NCBI GenBank assembly: GCA_050744165.1
Contig: JBOGGN010000375.1
Span: 1-6,368, forward strand
Length of the DNA stretch: 6,368 bases
From: JBOGGN01 sp050744165
GTDB taxonomy: Bacteria; Actinomycetota; Acidimicrobiia; Acidimicrobiales; Palsa-688
Direction of reading: 5' to 3'
Under the pieces are notes generated by a model. It searched no databases, was not told the DNA's origin, and worked only from the letters and a program-made list of their open reading frames with translations. This document shows positions 1-5,607 of this stretch, in pieces. Numbering within the stretch: position 1 is the first letter of the stretch; each line of letters opens with the position of its first letter. The position numbers and the translations under genes are program-made.

Positions 1-22
1 GCGTGGCAGAGTGGCCGCAGGT

Positions 23-118
23 GGGGGCCGGGCTGGGCTGGGGCCCCGGTCGGGGTCGGGCGGGCTGGCTGGGCTGGGGCCGTCGGTCGGGTTGGGGCCG
101 TAGGTTCGGGGTGGGGCC
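23..118 (+). repeat. Degenerate G-rich tandem repeat with G-quadruplex potential
   Basis: The word TGGGGCC recurs at 39-45, 75-81, 93-99 and 112-118, giving an approximate 18-19 base period with one copy (around 57) decayed. G-runs on the plus strand satisfy the canonical G3+N1-7 quadruplex rule twice. One set is 23-27, 30-32, 35-37 and 40-43 with loops of only two bases. The other is 52-55, 58-60, 62-64, 71-73 and 76-79. Very short loops predict high stability. No coding role is apparent. The repeat may continue beyond the left edge. Confidence 0.6.
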
Positions 119-297
119 GTGCCCGAATGCGCCAGCGGTGTCCGCCTGAGCAAGCAGCCGTCACGGACGGGAACCGACCCCGGGCGCCTTCGCACGGCCA
201 TCCACCGGACAGACGGGGAAAGGTATCCCTTGAGGTCTTGTAGCAACGATGAAGTCGCCCGAGCGGCGAACGCGCCAGCCGGAACGCTTCAGGGGTA

Positions 298-314
298 GGC
301 GGAAGCACTCCGCC
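298..314 (-). terminator. Hairpin downstream of the membrane-protein gene
   Basis: Read on the minus strand, GGCGGA (314-309) and TCCGCC (303-298) form a perfect 6-bp stem around a 5-base loop, starting 14 bases after the stop codon of the gene ending at 329. There is no T-run after it. Actinobacterial intrinsic terminators often lack a U-tract, so this is a plausible but unproven terminator. Confidence 0.4.
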
Positions 315-328
315 GACGAGAAGCGGAT

Positions 329-1102
329 CTAGATGTGCTTGAAGCTCGACAGAACCAAGCTGATGTTCGAGGCGGCGTCGGCGAAGTCGGCCTGCTTGGT
401 CTGGAACACCAACGAGACCATCTCGTGCGGCGGGAACACGAAGACGTGGGAGTGGATCAGGGTCGTGCCTGAAGACGAGAAGCTGTAGAAATAGTCGTAG
501 CCGAGGAGACCGTCGACCGTGATGGCACGTTGCTCGAGAACCGTGACATTGGTGCCGCTGATGATGGAGTCGGTCACGGATTTGATGTCGGCCTCATTGG
601 TGGTGTCGACCGTCGCCGCGATCGGTACCACCCGAACCTCCATGAGGTCGAGCCCGTCGGGGGAGAAGGTGGTCAGCAACTTGACCCCCGTTCCAAGGTT
701 CTTCTTCTGGACCGCCCAGCTTCCCGGATAGTTGAGCTGGAAATGATCGGCGGTATCGCTGAAGGTCGCTACAGCCGTTGCCGAGGGCGACTTGTTTGCC
801 GATGTCGAGGCGCTTTTCCCGGGTGGGTTGCGCACGATGCCGACGACGACCCAGAGAACGACCACCGTCGCCACCGTCAGGATGGCGATGGTGACATATT
901 TGACGAGGCGCTGGTGACCGGACCGGCGGGAGCCTGTCGAGGTGCGCCGCTGGTCAGCGGCGTCATCGTCGTCGTCAACGTCGTCGTCGAAATCGTCGTC
1001 GACTTCCCCAGCAGCGACGGTCGCCTCGTCGTCGACATCCGTCTCATCGACCGCCGAATCGTTGTCGTCGCTCACCTTGGTCCCGCTCTTGTCCACGGCC
1101 AT
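329..1102 (-). CDS. Single-pass membrane protein with acidic N-terminus and exported PsbP/LpqN-like domain
   Basis: The protein is 257 aa from the ATG at 1102. I prefer this start because a GGAAG lies 11 bases upstream; an in-frame ATG at 1126 would add eight residues and has a weaker leader. Residues 12-50 are extremely acidic and Asp-rich (a DDDDD run near 43-47). A basic stretch (52-68, several Arg/Lys) precedes a hydrophobic helix at about 69-90, so by the positive-inside rule the N-terminus is cytoplasmic and the rest is outside. A Ser/Thr/Ala-rich linker (91-113) leads to a C-terminal ~140-residue domain. Its start (FQLNYPGSWAV) and a later segment rich in aromatic beta-strand residues are typical of PsbP-like / LpqN-like folds in actinobacterial surface proteins. 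The family call is by eye and no function can be assigned. It is divergent from hypA, with no evidence of a functional link. The Asp run is encoded by a GAC-repeat tract. Confidence 0.8.
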   Translation of the reverse strand: MAVDKSGTKVSDDNDSAVDETDVDDEATVAAGEVDDDFDDDVDDDDDAADQRRTSTGSRRSGHQRLVKYVTIAILTVATVVVLWVVVGIVRNPPGKSASTSANKSPSATAVATFSDTADHFQLNYPGSWAVQKKNLGTGVKLLTTFSPDGLDLMEVRVVPIAATVDTTNEADIKSVTDSIISGTNVTVLEQRAITVDGLLGYDYFYSFSSSGTTLIHSHVFVFPPHEMVSLVFQTKQADFADAASNISLVLSSFKHI

Positions 1103-1144
1103 TCGGCACCCAACTTCCAGAAGCACATACCGTCACCAGGCATA

Positions 1145-1173
1145 TTGCCGGGTAGATTGCGTGAGGATAGTCT
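1145..1173 (+). promoter_or_regulatory. Weak candidate promoter for hypAB
   Basis: TTGCCG (1145-1150) and TAGTCT (1168-1173) are separated by 17 bases, a sigma70-like arrangement with 4/6 and about 3/6 consensus matches. Transcription would begin near 1180, about 84 bases before the hypA start and just upstream of the palindrome at 1193-1208. The match is weak; I list it because of its position. Confidence 0.25.
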
Positions 1174-1192
1174 GGCACATGGCCTGTTCAGG

Positions 1193-1208
1193 GCGTCAGC
1201 ACTGACGC
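1193..1208. promoter_or_regulatory. 16-bp palindrome upstream of hypA, candidate operator
   Basis: GCGTCAG (1193-1199), CA, CTGACGC (1202-1208) is a perfect inverted repeat, with a further G/T and G/C pairing outside it. The 2-base centre is too tight for a stable RNA loop, which favours a protein-binding dyad over a terminator. It lies between the divergent genes, 55 bases before the hypA start. The bound regulator is unknown. Confidence 0.4.
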
Positions 1209-1263
1209 TCGACCAGGGCGCGCGACACTGACTGATCATGCCGTCCAGGGATTCTGCGACGTG

Positions 1264-1602
1264 ATGCACGAACTGTCGATCGCCGAGGCCATCGCTGACA
1301 AGGTGCAGGTTCGCGCTGCCGGTCGCCCCGTGAGCGCCGTCGCCATCCGTGTTGGCCACTTCCGCCAGGTGGTCCCTGACGCCTTGCAGTTCAGCTGGAT
1401 GGTGGTGCGTGAGGTGGCCGGCCTGAACGGCTGTCGATTGGAGATCGAGCAGGTGCCCGCCACGATCAGGTGTTGTGGGTGCGCCATGGTCACGACCCTT
1501 GACCTGCCGATCCTGTCGTGCGCAGCGTGTGGGAGCAGCGATGTGAGACTGCTCAGTGGCCAGGAACTCGTGGTGGTGTCGTTGGAGCTGCTCGAAAGCT
1601 GA
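1264..1602 (+). CDS. hypA: Hydrogenase nickel-incorporation metallochaperone HypA
   Basis: The protein is 112 aa, the normal HypA length. HypA carries Ni(II) and, with HypB, delivers it to the large subunit of [NiFe]-hydrogenases in the cytoplasm. The N-terminus reads MHELSIAEAI; Met1, His2 and Glu3 are the family nickel ligands. This requires translation to begin at the ATG at 1264 and not at the GTG directly before it (1261). The structural zinc site is visible as two CxxC pairs, Cys70/Cys73 and Cys86/Cys89, with an additional Cys71 next to the first. The Shine-Dalgarno is weak (AGGG about 13 bases upstream). hypB follows two bases after the stop, so the two genes form one transcription unit. 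No hydrogenase structural gene, and no hypC, hypD, hypE or hypF, is present in the window. Confidence 0.93.
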   Translation: MHELSIAEAIADKVQVRAAGRPVSAVAIRVGHFRQVVPDALQFSWMVVREVAGLNGCRLEIEQVPATIRCCGCAMVTTLDLPILSCAACGSSDVRLLSGQELVVVSLELLES

Positions 1603-1604
1603 TC

Positions 1605-2390
1605 GTGGGACGCTTCCACCACCACCCCGACGGAACGGCACCGGAGCACAACGACGACCGCGGGCCAGGGACAGACGAGCGCATCGGCGACCACCGCGGT
1701 TACGGCGAGACCGGCGTATCCCGGGTCGAAATCCTCGAGGACATCCTGTCGGAGAACGATCGCATCGCCGATGCAAACCGTCGCGACTTCGTGGCCGCCG
1801 GGGTCCGCGTCGTCAACTTGATGTCATCGCCTGGGGCCGGGAAGACCACACTTCTGGAGGCGACCCTGGCTGCCGTCGGTTCGAAGCTTCGGGTCGGCAT
1901 CCTGGAGGGTGACATCGCCACCAGCCTCGACGCCGATCGCCTTGCGGGCCATGGGGCGGCGGCCGTCTCGCTGGTCAACACCAGTGCTGGCTTCGGCGGC
2001 GAATGCCATCTGGACGCGGTCATGGTGCGCTCTGGCATGAGCCGCCTGCCCCTTGGCGCACTCGACCTCCTGGTGATCGAGAACGTCGGCAACCTGGTAT
2101 GCCCCGCCGAGTTCCGGGTCGGCGAACACGCCCGGGCCATGGTCTACGCCGTCACCGAGGGGGAGGAGAAGCCCCTCAAGTACCCCGTGATGTTCCGGGC
2201 GGTCGACGCCGTGGTGGTCAACAAGATGGACTTGCTCCCGTACCTTGACTTCGACCTGGAGCGTCTCCTCGACAACATTCGTGCCGTCAATCCCGGCGCG
2301 TGGATCGTCCAAGTGAGCGCCCGCACGGGCGCGGGCATCGCCGAGTGGTGCCGGTGGTTGGCGGGCCAAGTCGGCGGCGATCGCCCCTGA
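1605..2390 (+). CDS. hypB: Hydrogenase nickel-incorporation GTPase HypB
   Basis: The protein is 261 aa from a GTG at 1605, two bases after the hypA stop. HypB is a SIMIBI-class GTPase that hydrolyses GTP to drive nickel transfer from HypA to the hydrogenase precursor. The start is supported by the N-terminus, which reads like actinobacterial HypB (GRFHHHPDGT, then His15 and His30), a short and modest histidine region. The P-loop SSPGAGKTT is at 74-82. The G-domain metal site is intact: Cys134-His135 in GGECHLDA and Cys166 in NVGNLVCPAEF. The 32-residue spacing of the two cysteines equals that of E. coli Cys166 and Cys198. The guanine motif NKMD is at 206-209. All key residues are present, so the enzyme should be functional. 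Translation is probably coupled to hypA, since I see no strong ribosome-binding site. Confidence 0.95.
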   Translation: MGRFHHHPDGTAPEHNDDRGPGTDERIGDHRGYGETGVSRVEILEDILSENDRIADANRRDFVAAGVRVVNLMSSPGAGKTTLLEATLAAVGSKLRVGILEGDIATSLDADRLAGHGAAAVSLVNTSAGFGGECHLDAVMVRSGMSRLPLGALDLLVIENVGNLVCPAEFRVGEHARAMVYAVTEGEEKPLKYPVMFRAVDAVVVNKMDLLPYLDFDLERLLDNIRAVNPGAWIVQVSARTGAGIAEWCRWLAGQVGGDRP

Positions 2391-2448
2391 CGCTGCGCCC
2401 CGTCTCGACGCCATCAGCACCGTCGATGCCAGGGACCTGACGAGAGGT

Positions 2449-2470
2449 TCAGTTGATCGGTTGCAACTGA
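2449..2470 (+). terminator. Hairpin after hypB, possible terminator
   Basis: TCAGTTG (2449-2455) and CAACTGA (2464-2470) form a 7-bp stem with an 8-base loop, about 60 bases after the hypB stop. A small GC-rich hairpin (CGCC/GGCG, 2471-2482) follows. There is no T-run. The 3' arm overlaps the possible -35 of the tRNA promoter, so the element may be a weak terminator or unrelated to termination. Confidence 0.3.
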
Positions 2471-2488
2471 CGCCGGGCGGCGTAAGAC
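2461..2488 (+). promoter_or_regulatory. Candidate tRNA-Val promoter
   Basis: TTGCAA (2461-2466) and TAAGAC (2483-2488) are spaced by 16 bases, placing transcription start around 2495, a few bases before the mature tRNA 5' end at 2500. The -35 match is 4/6 and the -10 is weaker. Position is the main support. Confidence 0.35.
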
Positions 2489-2499
2489 TCTCAGATTCC

Positions 2500-2576
2500 G
2501 GGCGCTTGGCTCAGTTGGTTAGAGCGCAGCCTTCACACGGCTGAGGTCGGAGGTTCGAGTCCTCTAGCGCCCACCA
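2500..2576 (+). tRNA. tRNA-Val(CAC) with encoded CCA
   Basis: A complete cloverleaf folds by eye. The acceptor stem is GGGCGCT (2500-2506) with AGCGCCC (2566-2572). The D stem is GCTC/GAGC with the loop at 2513-2521. The anticodon stem is CAGCC/GGCTG around loop TTCACAC (2532-2538), giving anticodon CAC at 2534-2536, which reads the valine codon GUG. The variable loop is AGGTC. The T stem is GGAGG/CCTCT with loop TTCGAGT. Discriminator A2573 is followed by genome-encoded CCA (2574-2576). The mobile element begins two bases later, so the gene is intact despite the neighbouring insertion. Confidence 0.95.
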
Positions 2577-2578
2577 GG

Positions 2579-2589
2579 GAGGTCTTCAC
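2579..2589 (+). repeat. Left terminal inverted repeat
   Basis: GAGGTCTTCAC is identical to the reverse complement of 5608-5618. Similarity resumes just inside: GTTTGACCT here against GGTTGACCT on the right end, where 5-6 extra bases intervene. GAGGTC (2579-2584) also pairs with GACCTC (2594-2599), so the tip itself can fold back. Confidence 0.7.
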
Positions 2590-2616
2590 GTTTGACCTCG
2601 GTTCATTTTCACATTT

Positions 2617-2640
2617 GGGTGTGACCGTTTCCGGGTGTGA
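2617..2640 (+). repeat. Subterminal direct repeats in the left end
   Basis: GGGTGTGA occurs at 2617-2624 and again at 2633-2640, a 16-base period, between the left inverted repeat and the transposase stop. Repeats of this kind near an element end often bind the transposase. No copy is seen at the right end. Confidence 0.35.
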
Positions 2641-2720
2641 TTGTGCGGGTTTGCCGGTTCGGGCTGGTGACGCGTTGAAGCGGCCCGTGTTGGGCGGGTG
2701 GGGCGTTTGGGCGGGGCGGG

Positions 2721-4217
2721 TTAGGGCGGCGAGTTGGCGGTGGCTGCGGCGAGTTGGGTGAGGCTGCGCCGCCGGCGGCGGCGGGTGCGGGGCGGTAGGC
2801 CTCGGTTGGCCCGGTTGGTGTTGTCGGTTTGGCGGTTGTGGTAGGCGTCGGCGATGCGCAGGTTGCGGGCGGCGATGGTGGTGGCGAGGAGGAGGGTGAT
2901 GGCGGCGAGGCCGGCGAGGCGGCACCAGCCTCGGTTGATGTCGGTGGCGGCGGGGTCTTTGAGGGTGGCGAAGGCCCGTTCGGCGGCGGTGCGCCGGGCG
3001 TAGGAGGCGGCCCAGGGGGTGCCGGGGTAGGGGTGTTTCTGCCGGGTTTTCGGGTTGACGGTGGGGGGGACGGTGATGGTTTTCTGGGTGCAGCAGCACG
3101 GTGGGTGCTCAGGCGGGTTGAGAACTTCGGGCCGCTGGTAGGGCAGGGCGATGGATTCGGGGCGGAGGGGGCAGCGGATTTTGCCGGCCACGGCGGGGCA
3201 GGCTTCGCGGTGGTAGCCGTCGGTGTCGTCGGAGCCGTGGGGGGCGAGGCGCCAGCGGGCGGCTTCGTCGGTGAGGGCGTGGTGGGCGGCGACGGTGTCG
3301 TTGTCGGCGCCGCGGGCCAGCGGCGCCAGGTTGAGGAGGGAGGTTGGGGTGGCGGGGCAGTAGAGGTCGCCGTTGGCGCAGATGGCGCCGGCGAAGGTGC
3401 CTTTGGGTCCCCGGTCGGAGGGGTGGAGGTCGGTGACCAGGTTGGCGCCCAGGGCCCGCAGGGGGAGCGCCCAGTGGGCGGCGACGCGGTGGGCGTAGCC
3501 GGAGTCGGCGACGACATCGCCGAGGTTGACGGTTTTGGCCAGGTGTTTCAGGGTGGGGATGAACGCGGCGACGGGGTCGATGTTGCAGGCGGTGAGGGTG
3601 ATCCGCCGGATCAGTTCGGGCACCGGCGGGCCGTCTTCGTCGGCGATCATGGTGGCGGCGGACAGGTAGTAGCCGTAGAACACCTCGCTTTTCTCGCCGA
3701 TTGCGTGGGAGCGGCGGTGCCCCCAGGAGGCTTGGGGGTCGTAGGTTGCGCCGTCGGAGTGGGGGCCCAGCGCCCAGGCTTCATGGTCGGTCCAGTCGAC
3801 CGCCAGCGACGTCGACGCCTGCTTGTAGGCGGCTGGGATGGAGGATTCGACGAGGGCGGCGACCACCTCGGCGAGGGTGTCTGATGGCGTCCCGTCGGGG
3901 TTGGGTTTGGAGACGACGGCGGCGGTGATCCCGAAGGTGTATTCGACCTGCCGGTAGGTGAGGGCATGGGGGCGGCCGTGGCCGTCGGCGTCGACGCCGA
4001 GGCGGCGCCGGCCGTCGGCGGGCAGGGCCAGGAGGGCGCGGTGCACACGGGTGAGGTGGGCGGGTCGGCCGTCGCCGGCGGCGGCGAGCATGCCGATGAG
4101 CAGGGTTCGCACCGCGAGTTGGCGCCGCCGCACCCCCACTGGCAGCAGGGCTTCGATGGCCGCCGCGGCCCCCGAGGCGTCGACGACGGCTTCCAGGTCG
4201 GCCAGCGGCCGGCTCAG
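2721..4217 (-). CDS. DDE transposase, probable CTG start coupled to the upstream gene
   Basis: The protein is 498 aa from a CTG at 4217. I chose this start because GGAGG (4228-4224) sits six bases upstream, because CTGA overlaps the preceding gene's TGA, and because plausible transposase sequence (ADLEAVVDASG) begins at once. No ATG, GTG or TTG is available in frame near the junction; the first alternative is GTG at 4139, which would lose 26 residues. The catalytic triad candidates are Asp141 (SLAVDWTDHE), Asp238 (VVADSGYAHR) and Glu413 (RRTAAERAFATLKD), the last in the context usual for IS4/IS5-type DDE enzymes. A Cys-rich stretch (about 280-376, with a CCC triplet) lies between the second Asp and the Glu, and the C-terminus is strongly basic (six consecutive Arg near 479-484). 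The enzyme should cut and join DNA at the element ends. The exact IS family is not recognised. Confidence 0.8.
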   Translation of the reverse strand: MSRPLADLEAVVDASGAAAAIEALLPVGVRRRQLAVRTLLIGMLAAAGDGRPAHLTRVHRALLALPADGRRRLGVDADGHGRPHALTYRQVEYTFGITAAVVSKPNPDGTPSDTLAEVVAALVESSIPAAYKQASTSLAVDWTDHEAWALGPHSDGATYDPQASWGHRRSHAIGEKSEVFYGYYLSAATMIADEDGPPVPELIRRITLTACNIDPVAAFIPTLKHLAKTVNLGDVVADSGYAHRVAAHWALPLRALGANLVTDLHPSDRGPKGTFAGAICANGDLYCPATPTSLLNLAPLARGADNDTVAAHHALTDEAARWRLAPHGSDDTDGYHREACPAVAGKIRCPLRPESIALPYQRPEVLNPPEHPPCCCTQKTITVPPTVNPKTRQKHPYPGTPWAASYARRTAAERAFATLKDPAATDINRGWCRLAGLAAITLLLATTIAARNLRIADAYHNRQTDNTNRANRGLPPRTRRRRRRSLTQLAAATANSPP

Positions 4218-5110
4218 GACACGCCTCCCAGCAGGGCCACCGACTCTTCGAGGGTGATCGGGGGGAGGGCGGCGGCGATGTCGCCGAGACGCTGCGAGCA
4301 GTCCACCCCGGCGGCGGCCATCAACGCCTGCAGGCCGATGGCGGCGGCCGCCTCGGCCAGCCAGGTGGCCCGCAGCCGGCCCAGTTGCAGGCGGGGCAGG
4401 TCGCCGCCGCCGCACAGGGAGGCGATCAGCGGGGTGGTGACGTTCCGCCGGTTCGGGTCGGCGCCGCCGACCACCGGCGCCTCGGCGAAGAACCCGGCGA
4501 CCTCTTCCAGCCGGGACCGGTAGCGGGCCAGGACCGGCACCGTCCGGGCCCGGGGCCCGGCCACGGTCACCACCAGGCCGCCGCCGGCGGCGCCGATGTC
4601 GACGCCGCGGGTGGTGCGCAGGTCGACGCCGGTCAACCCGGCGCCCGCCGCCAGGCACACCAGCCCGGCCGCCGCCATCTTCCTGCGCGGCGTGGGTTGG
4701 GTGTCGGCCAACGCCAAGAAGGCGGCCACTTCGGCGGTGGTGTACGGATCCTTGGCCCGCTCCCGGGGCAGGACCGCCGGCCGGGGGGGCCGCAGCGGTC
4801 CCACCCGGGCCGCCACGTGACGCACATTGGTGCGCACCGTGCGCCGCGTCGGCGCCGACATCGCCGTGGCGGTGGCGATGTAACGCTCCACCGTCGCCGG
4901 GTGCAGCACCACCTCGGGGCGCAACTCCAAGCCGACCGAGGCGGCGAAGGCCGCCACCCTGGAGCAGGCGAACAGCAGCGCCCTGGCCCGCGCCACGCTC
5001 GACGGGCCGGCCGCGGCCACCACGCTGCGGGCGAAACCGGCCGCCTCCACCCCCACCAGGCGGGGCCGCCAGCCGTCGATCGCCTCCGCCACCGAACCCG
5101 ACCCGGTCAT
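4214..5110 (-). CDS. Tyrosine-recombinase-fold protein lacking catalytic residues
   Basis: The protein is 298 aa. The layout matches phage-integrase/XerD-type recombinases: an N-terminal helical core-binding-like region (about 25-105), then a catalytic-like domain starting at PYTTAEVAAFLALAD (122-136). The Arg-I box reads GAGLTGVDL (156-164), with Thr160 where the catalytic Arg belongs. The beta-hairpin ARTVPV (188-193) lacks the usual Lys. Box II reads LGRLRATWLAEA (243-254) and keeps Arg247, but the usual His is absent. No Tyr follows in the C-terminus (MAAAGVDCSQRLGDI). It is therefore probably unable to cut DNA and may act as a DNA-binding accessory or repressor. There is no Shine-Dalgarno before the ATG at 5110, so translation may be leaderless. 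The transposase gene overlaps its stop by four bases. Assignment to the fold is by motif reading. Confidence 0.65.
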   Translation of the reverse strand: MTGSGSVAEAIDGWRPRLVGVEAAGFARSVVAAAGPSSVARARALLFACSRVAAFAASVGLELRPEVVLHPATVERYIATATAMSAPTRRTVRTNVRHVAARVGPLRPPRPAVLPRERAKDPYTTAEVAAFLALADTQPTPRRKMAAAGLVCLAAGAGLTGVDLRTTRGVDIGAAGGGLVVTVAGPRARTVPVLARYRSRLEEVAGFFAEAPVVGGADPNRRNVTTPLIASLCGGGDLPRLQLGRLRATWLAEAAAAIGLQALMAAAGVDCSQRLGDIAAALPPITLEESVALLGGVS

Positions 5111-5141
5111 CTGACTGTAGATATACAGTACGATGACCGGG
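5102..5141. promoter_or_regulatory. 40-bp near-perfect palindrome in the divergent promoter
   Basis: Outer arms CCCGGTCAT (5102-5110) and ATGACCGGG (5133-5141) and inner arms ACTGTA (5114-5119) and TACAGT (5124-5129) share one axis at 5121.5. Seventeen of the twenty possible pairs match. This is the only AT-rich patch between the divergent genes, so it should hold both promoters, and the symmetry suggests an operator for a dimeric or tetrameric protein. The left outer arm contains the recombinase ATG (5110-5108, minus strand). The right arm carries a mirrored ATG at 5133 that is out of frame with the DUF6788 gene. Confidence 0.7.
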
Positions 5142-5157
5142 CGGTGGTGGACCCCCT

Positions 5158-5556
5158 ATGACAAGCTCAACTGTGGCCCTGACAGACGACCACAGCCGAC
5201 GAGCCGAAGCCATCGCCGACGAGCTGGCCGCCATCGCCGCCACCGGAAAAGTCCTGCCCGGCAGCATCATCGCCCGCCACACCCACTGCGGCCGGCCCGG
5301 CTGCCGCTGCATGGCCGACCCACCCCGACCCCACGGCCCCTACTGGCAGTGGACCCGCAAACTCGCCGGCCGCACCGCCGGCCGCTGGCTCAACGCCGAA
5401 CAAGCCGACGACTACCAGTCCTGGATCGCCAACCACCGCCGACTCCGCCAACTCCTCGCCGAACTCGAAGCCCTCGGCGTCGCCGCCCTCGACACCGACA
5501 CCCGCACCCCCAGCCGGCGCGCCCCTGTGGACAAACCGGGGACGACAACCCCTTAA
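5158..5556 (+). CDS. DUF6788-like small Cys-rich protein of a mobile element
   Basis: The protein is 132 aa from the ATG at 5158; GGTGG about seven bases upstream is a weak ribosome-binding site. The core is HCGRPGCRC (43-51) followed by HGPYWQW (59-65). This puts Cys44, Cys49, Cys51 and nearby His43/His59 in position to form a metal-binding knuckle, probably zinc. An aromatic, Arg/Lys-rich strand region (TRKLAGRTAGRWL) and a C-terminal helix (about 77-110, DDYQSWIANHRRLRQLLAELEAL) follow. I recall this arrangement as DUF6788, found beside actinobacterial transposases; its biochemical role is unknown to me. Divergent transcription from the same palindrome as the recombinase-transposase pair suggests an accessory or regulatory DNA-binding role. 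The tail (111-132) is Pro/Thr-rich and probably disordered. Confidence 0.75.
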   Translation: MTSSTVALTDDHSRRAEAIADELAAIAATGKVLPGSIIARHTHCGRPGCRCMADPPRPHGPYWQWTRKLAGRTAGRWLNAEQADDYQSWIANHRRLRQLLAELEALGVAALDTDTRTPSRRAPVDKPGTTTP

Positions 5557-5607
5557 CCTGGAACCAACCCCGCCACAGCCACCAGGAAAACCAGGTCAAC
5601 CCCAATT

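Larger units (their letters stand above)
1..328. other. Gene-poor left edge, G-rich then unassigned
   Basis: I see no convincing gene here. The first ~120 bases are the G-rich repeat listed separately. Positions 120-297 are ordinary high-GC sequence in which I recognise no RNA family. One plus-strand frame is open from the window edge to a TAG at 241-243, but its translation is Gly/Ala/Arg/Trp low complexity created by the repeat and looks accidental. A hairpin near 298-314 probably serves the minus-strand gene that ends at 329. Confidence 0.5.

Noticed and set aside
231..239. Third copy of the element end (TGAGGTCTT)
   Set aside because: Matches only nine bases and diverges at once (GTAGC); no element gene lies beside it, so chance is likely.
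1..243. Open plus-strand frame from the left edge
   Set aside because: Translation is low-complexity Gly/Trp/Arg produced by the G-rich repeat, with no start in view and no recognisable domain.
2533..2600. Minus-strand peptide ending GARGLEPPTSAV
   Set aside because: This is the well-known spurious translation of a tRNA gene in antisense; the tRNA explains it.
2829..3884. Long plus-strand open frame opposite the transposase, 351 codons
   Set aside because: Gly/Val-rich low-complexity translation, the usual antisense shadow of a high-GC3 gene; the minus strand carries the DDE motifs.
5114..5129. LexA-type SOS box in the palindrome
   Set aside because: The CTG...CAG spacing is 8 bases, not the 10 of the E. 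coli box, and actinobacterial LexA uses a different CGAAC/GTTCG-type site.
4218..5312. N-terminal extension of the transposase frame to 5312
   Set aside because: The extra ~365 residues are Gly/Arg/Ala-rich and lie antisense to or out of frame with the recombinase-like and DUF6788 genes; they have no family character.
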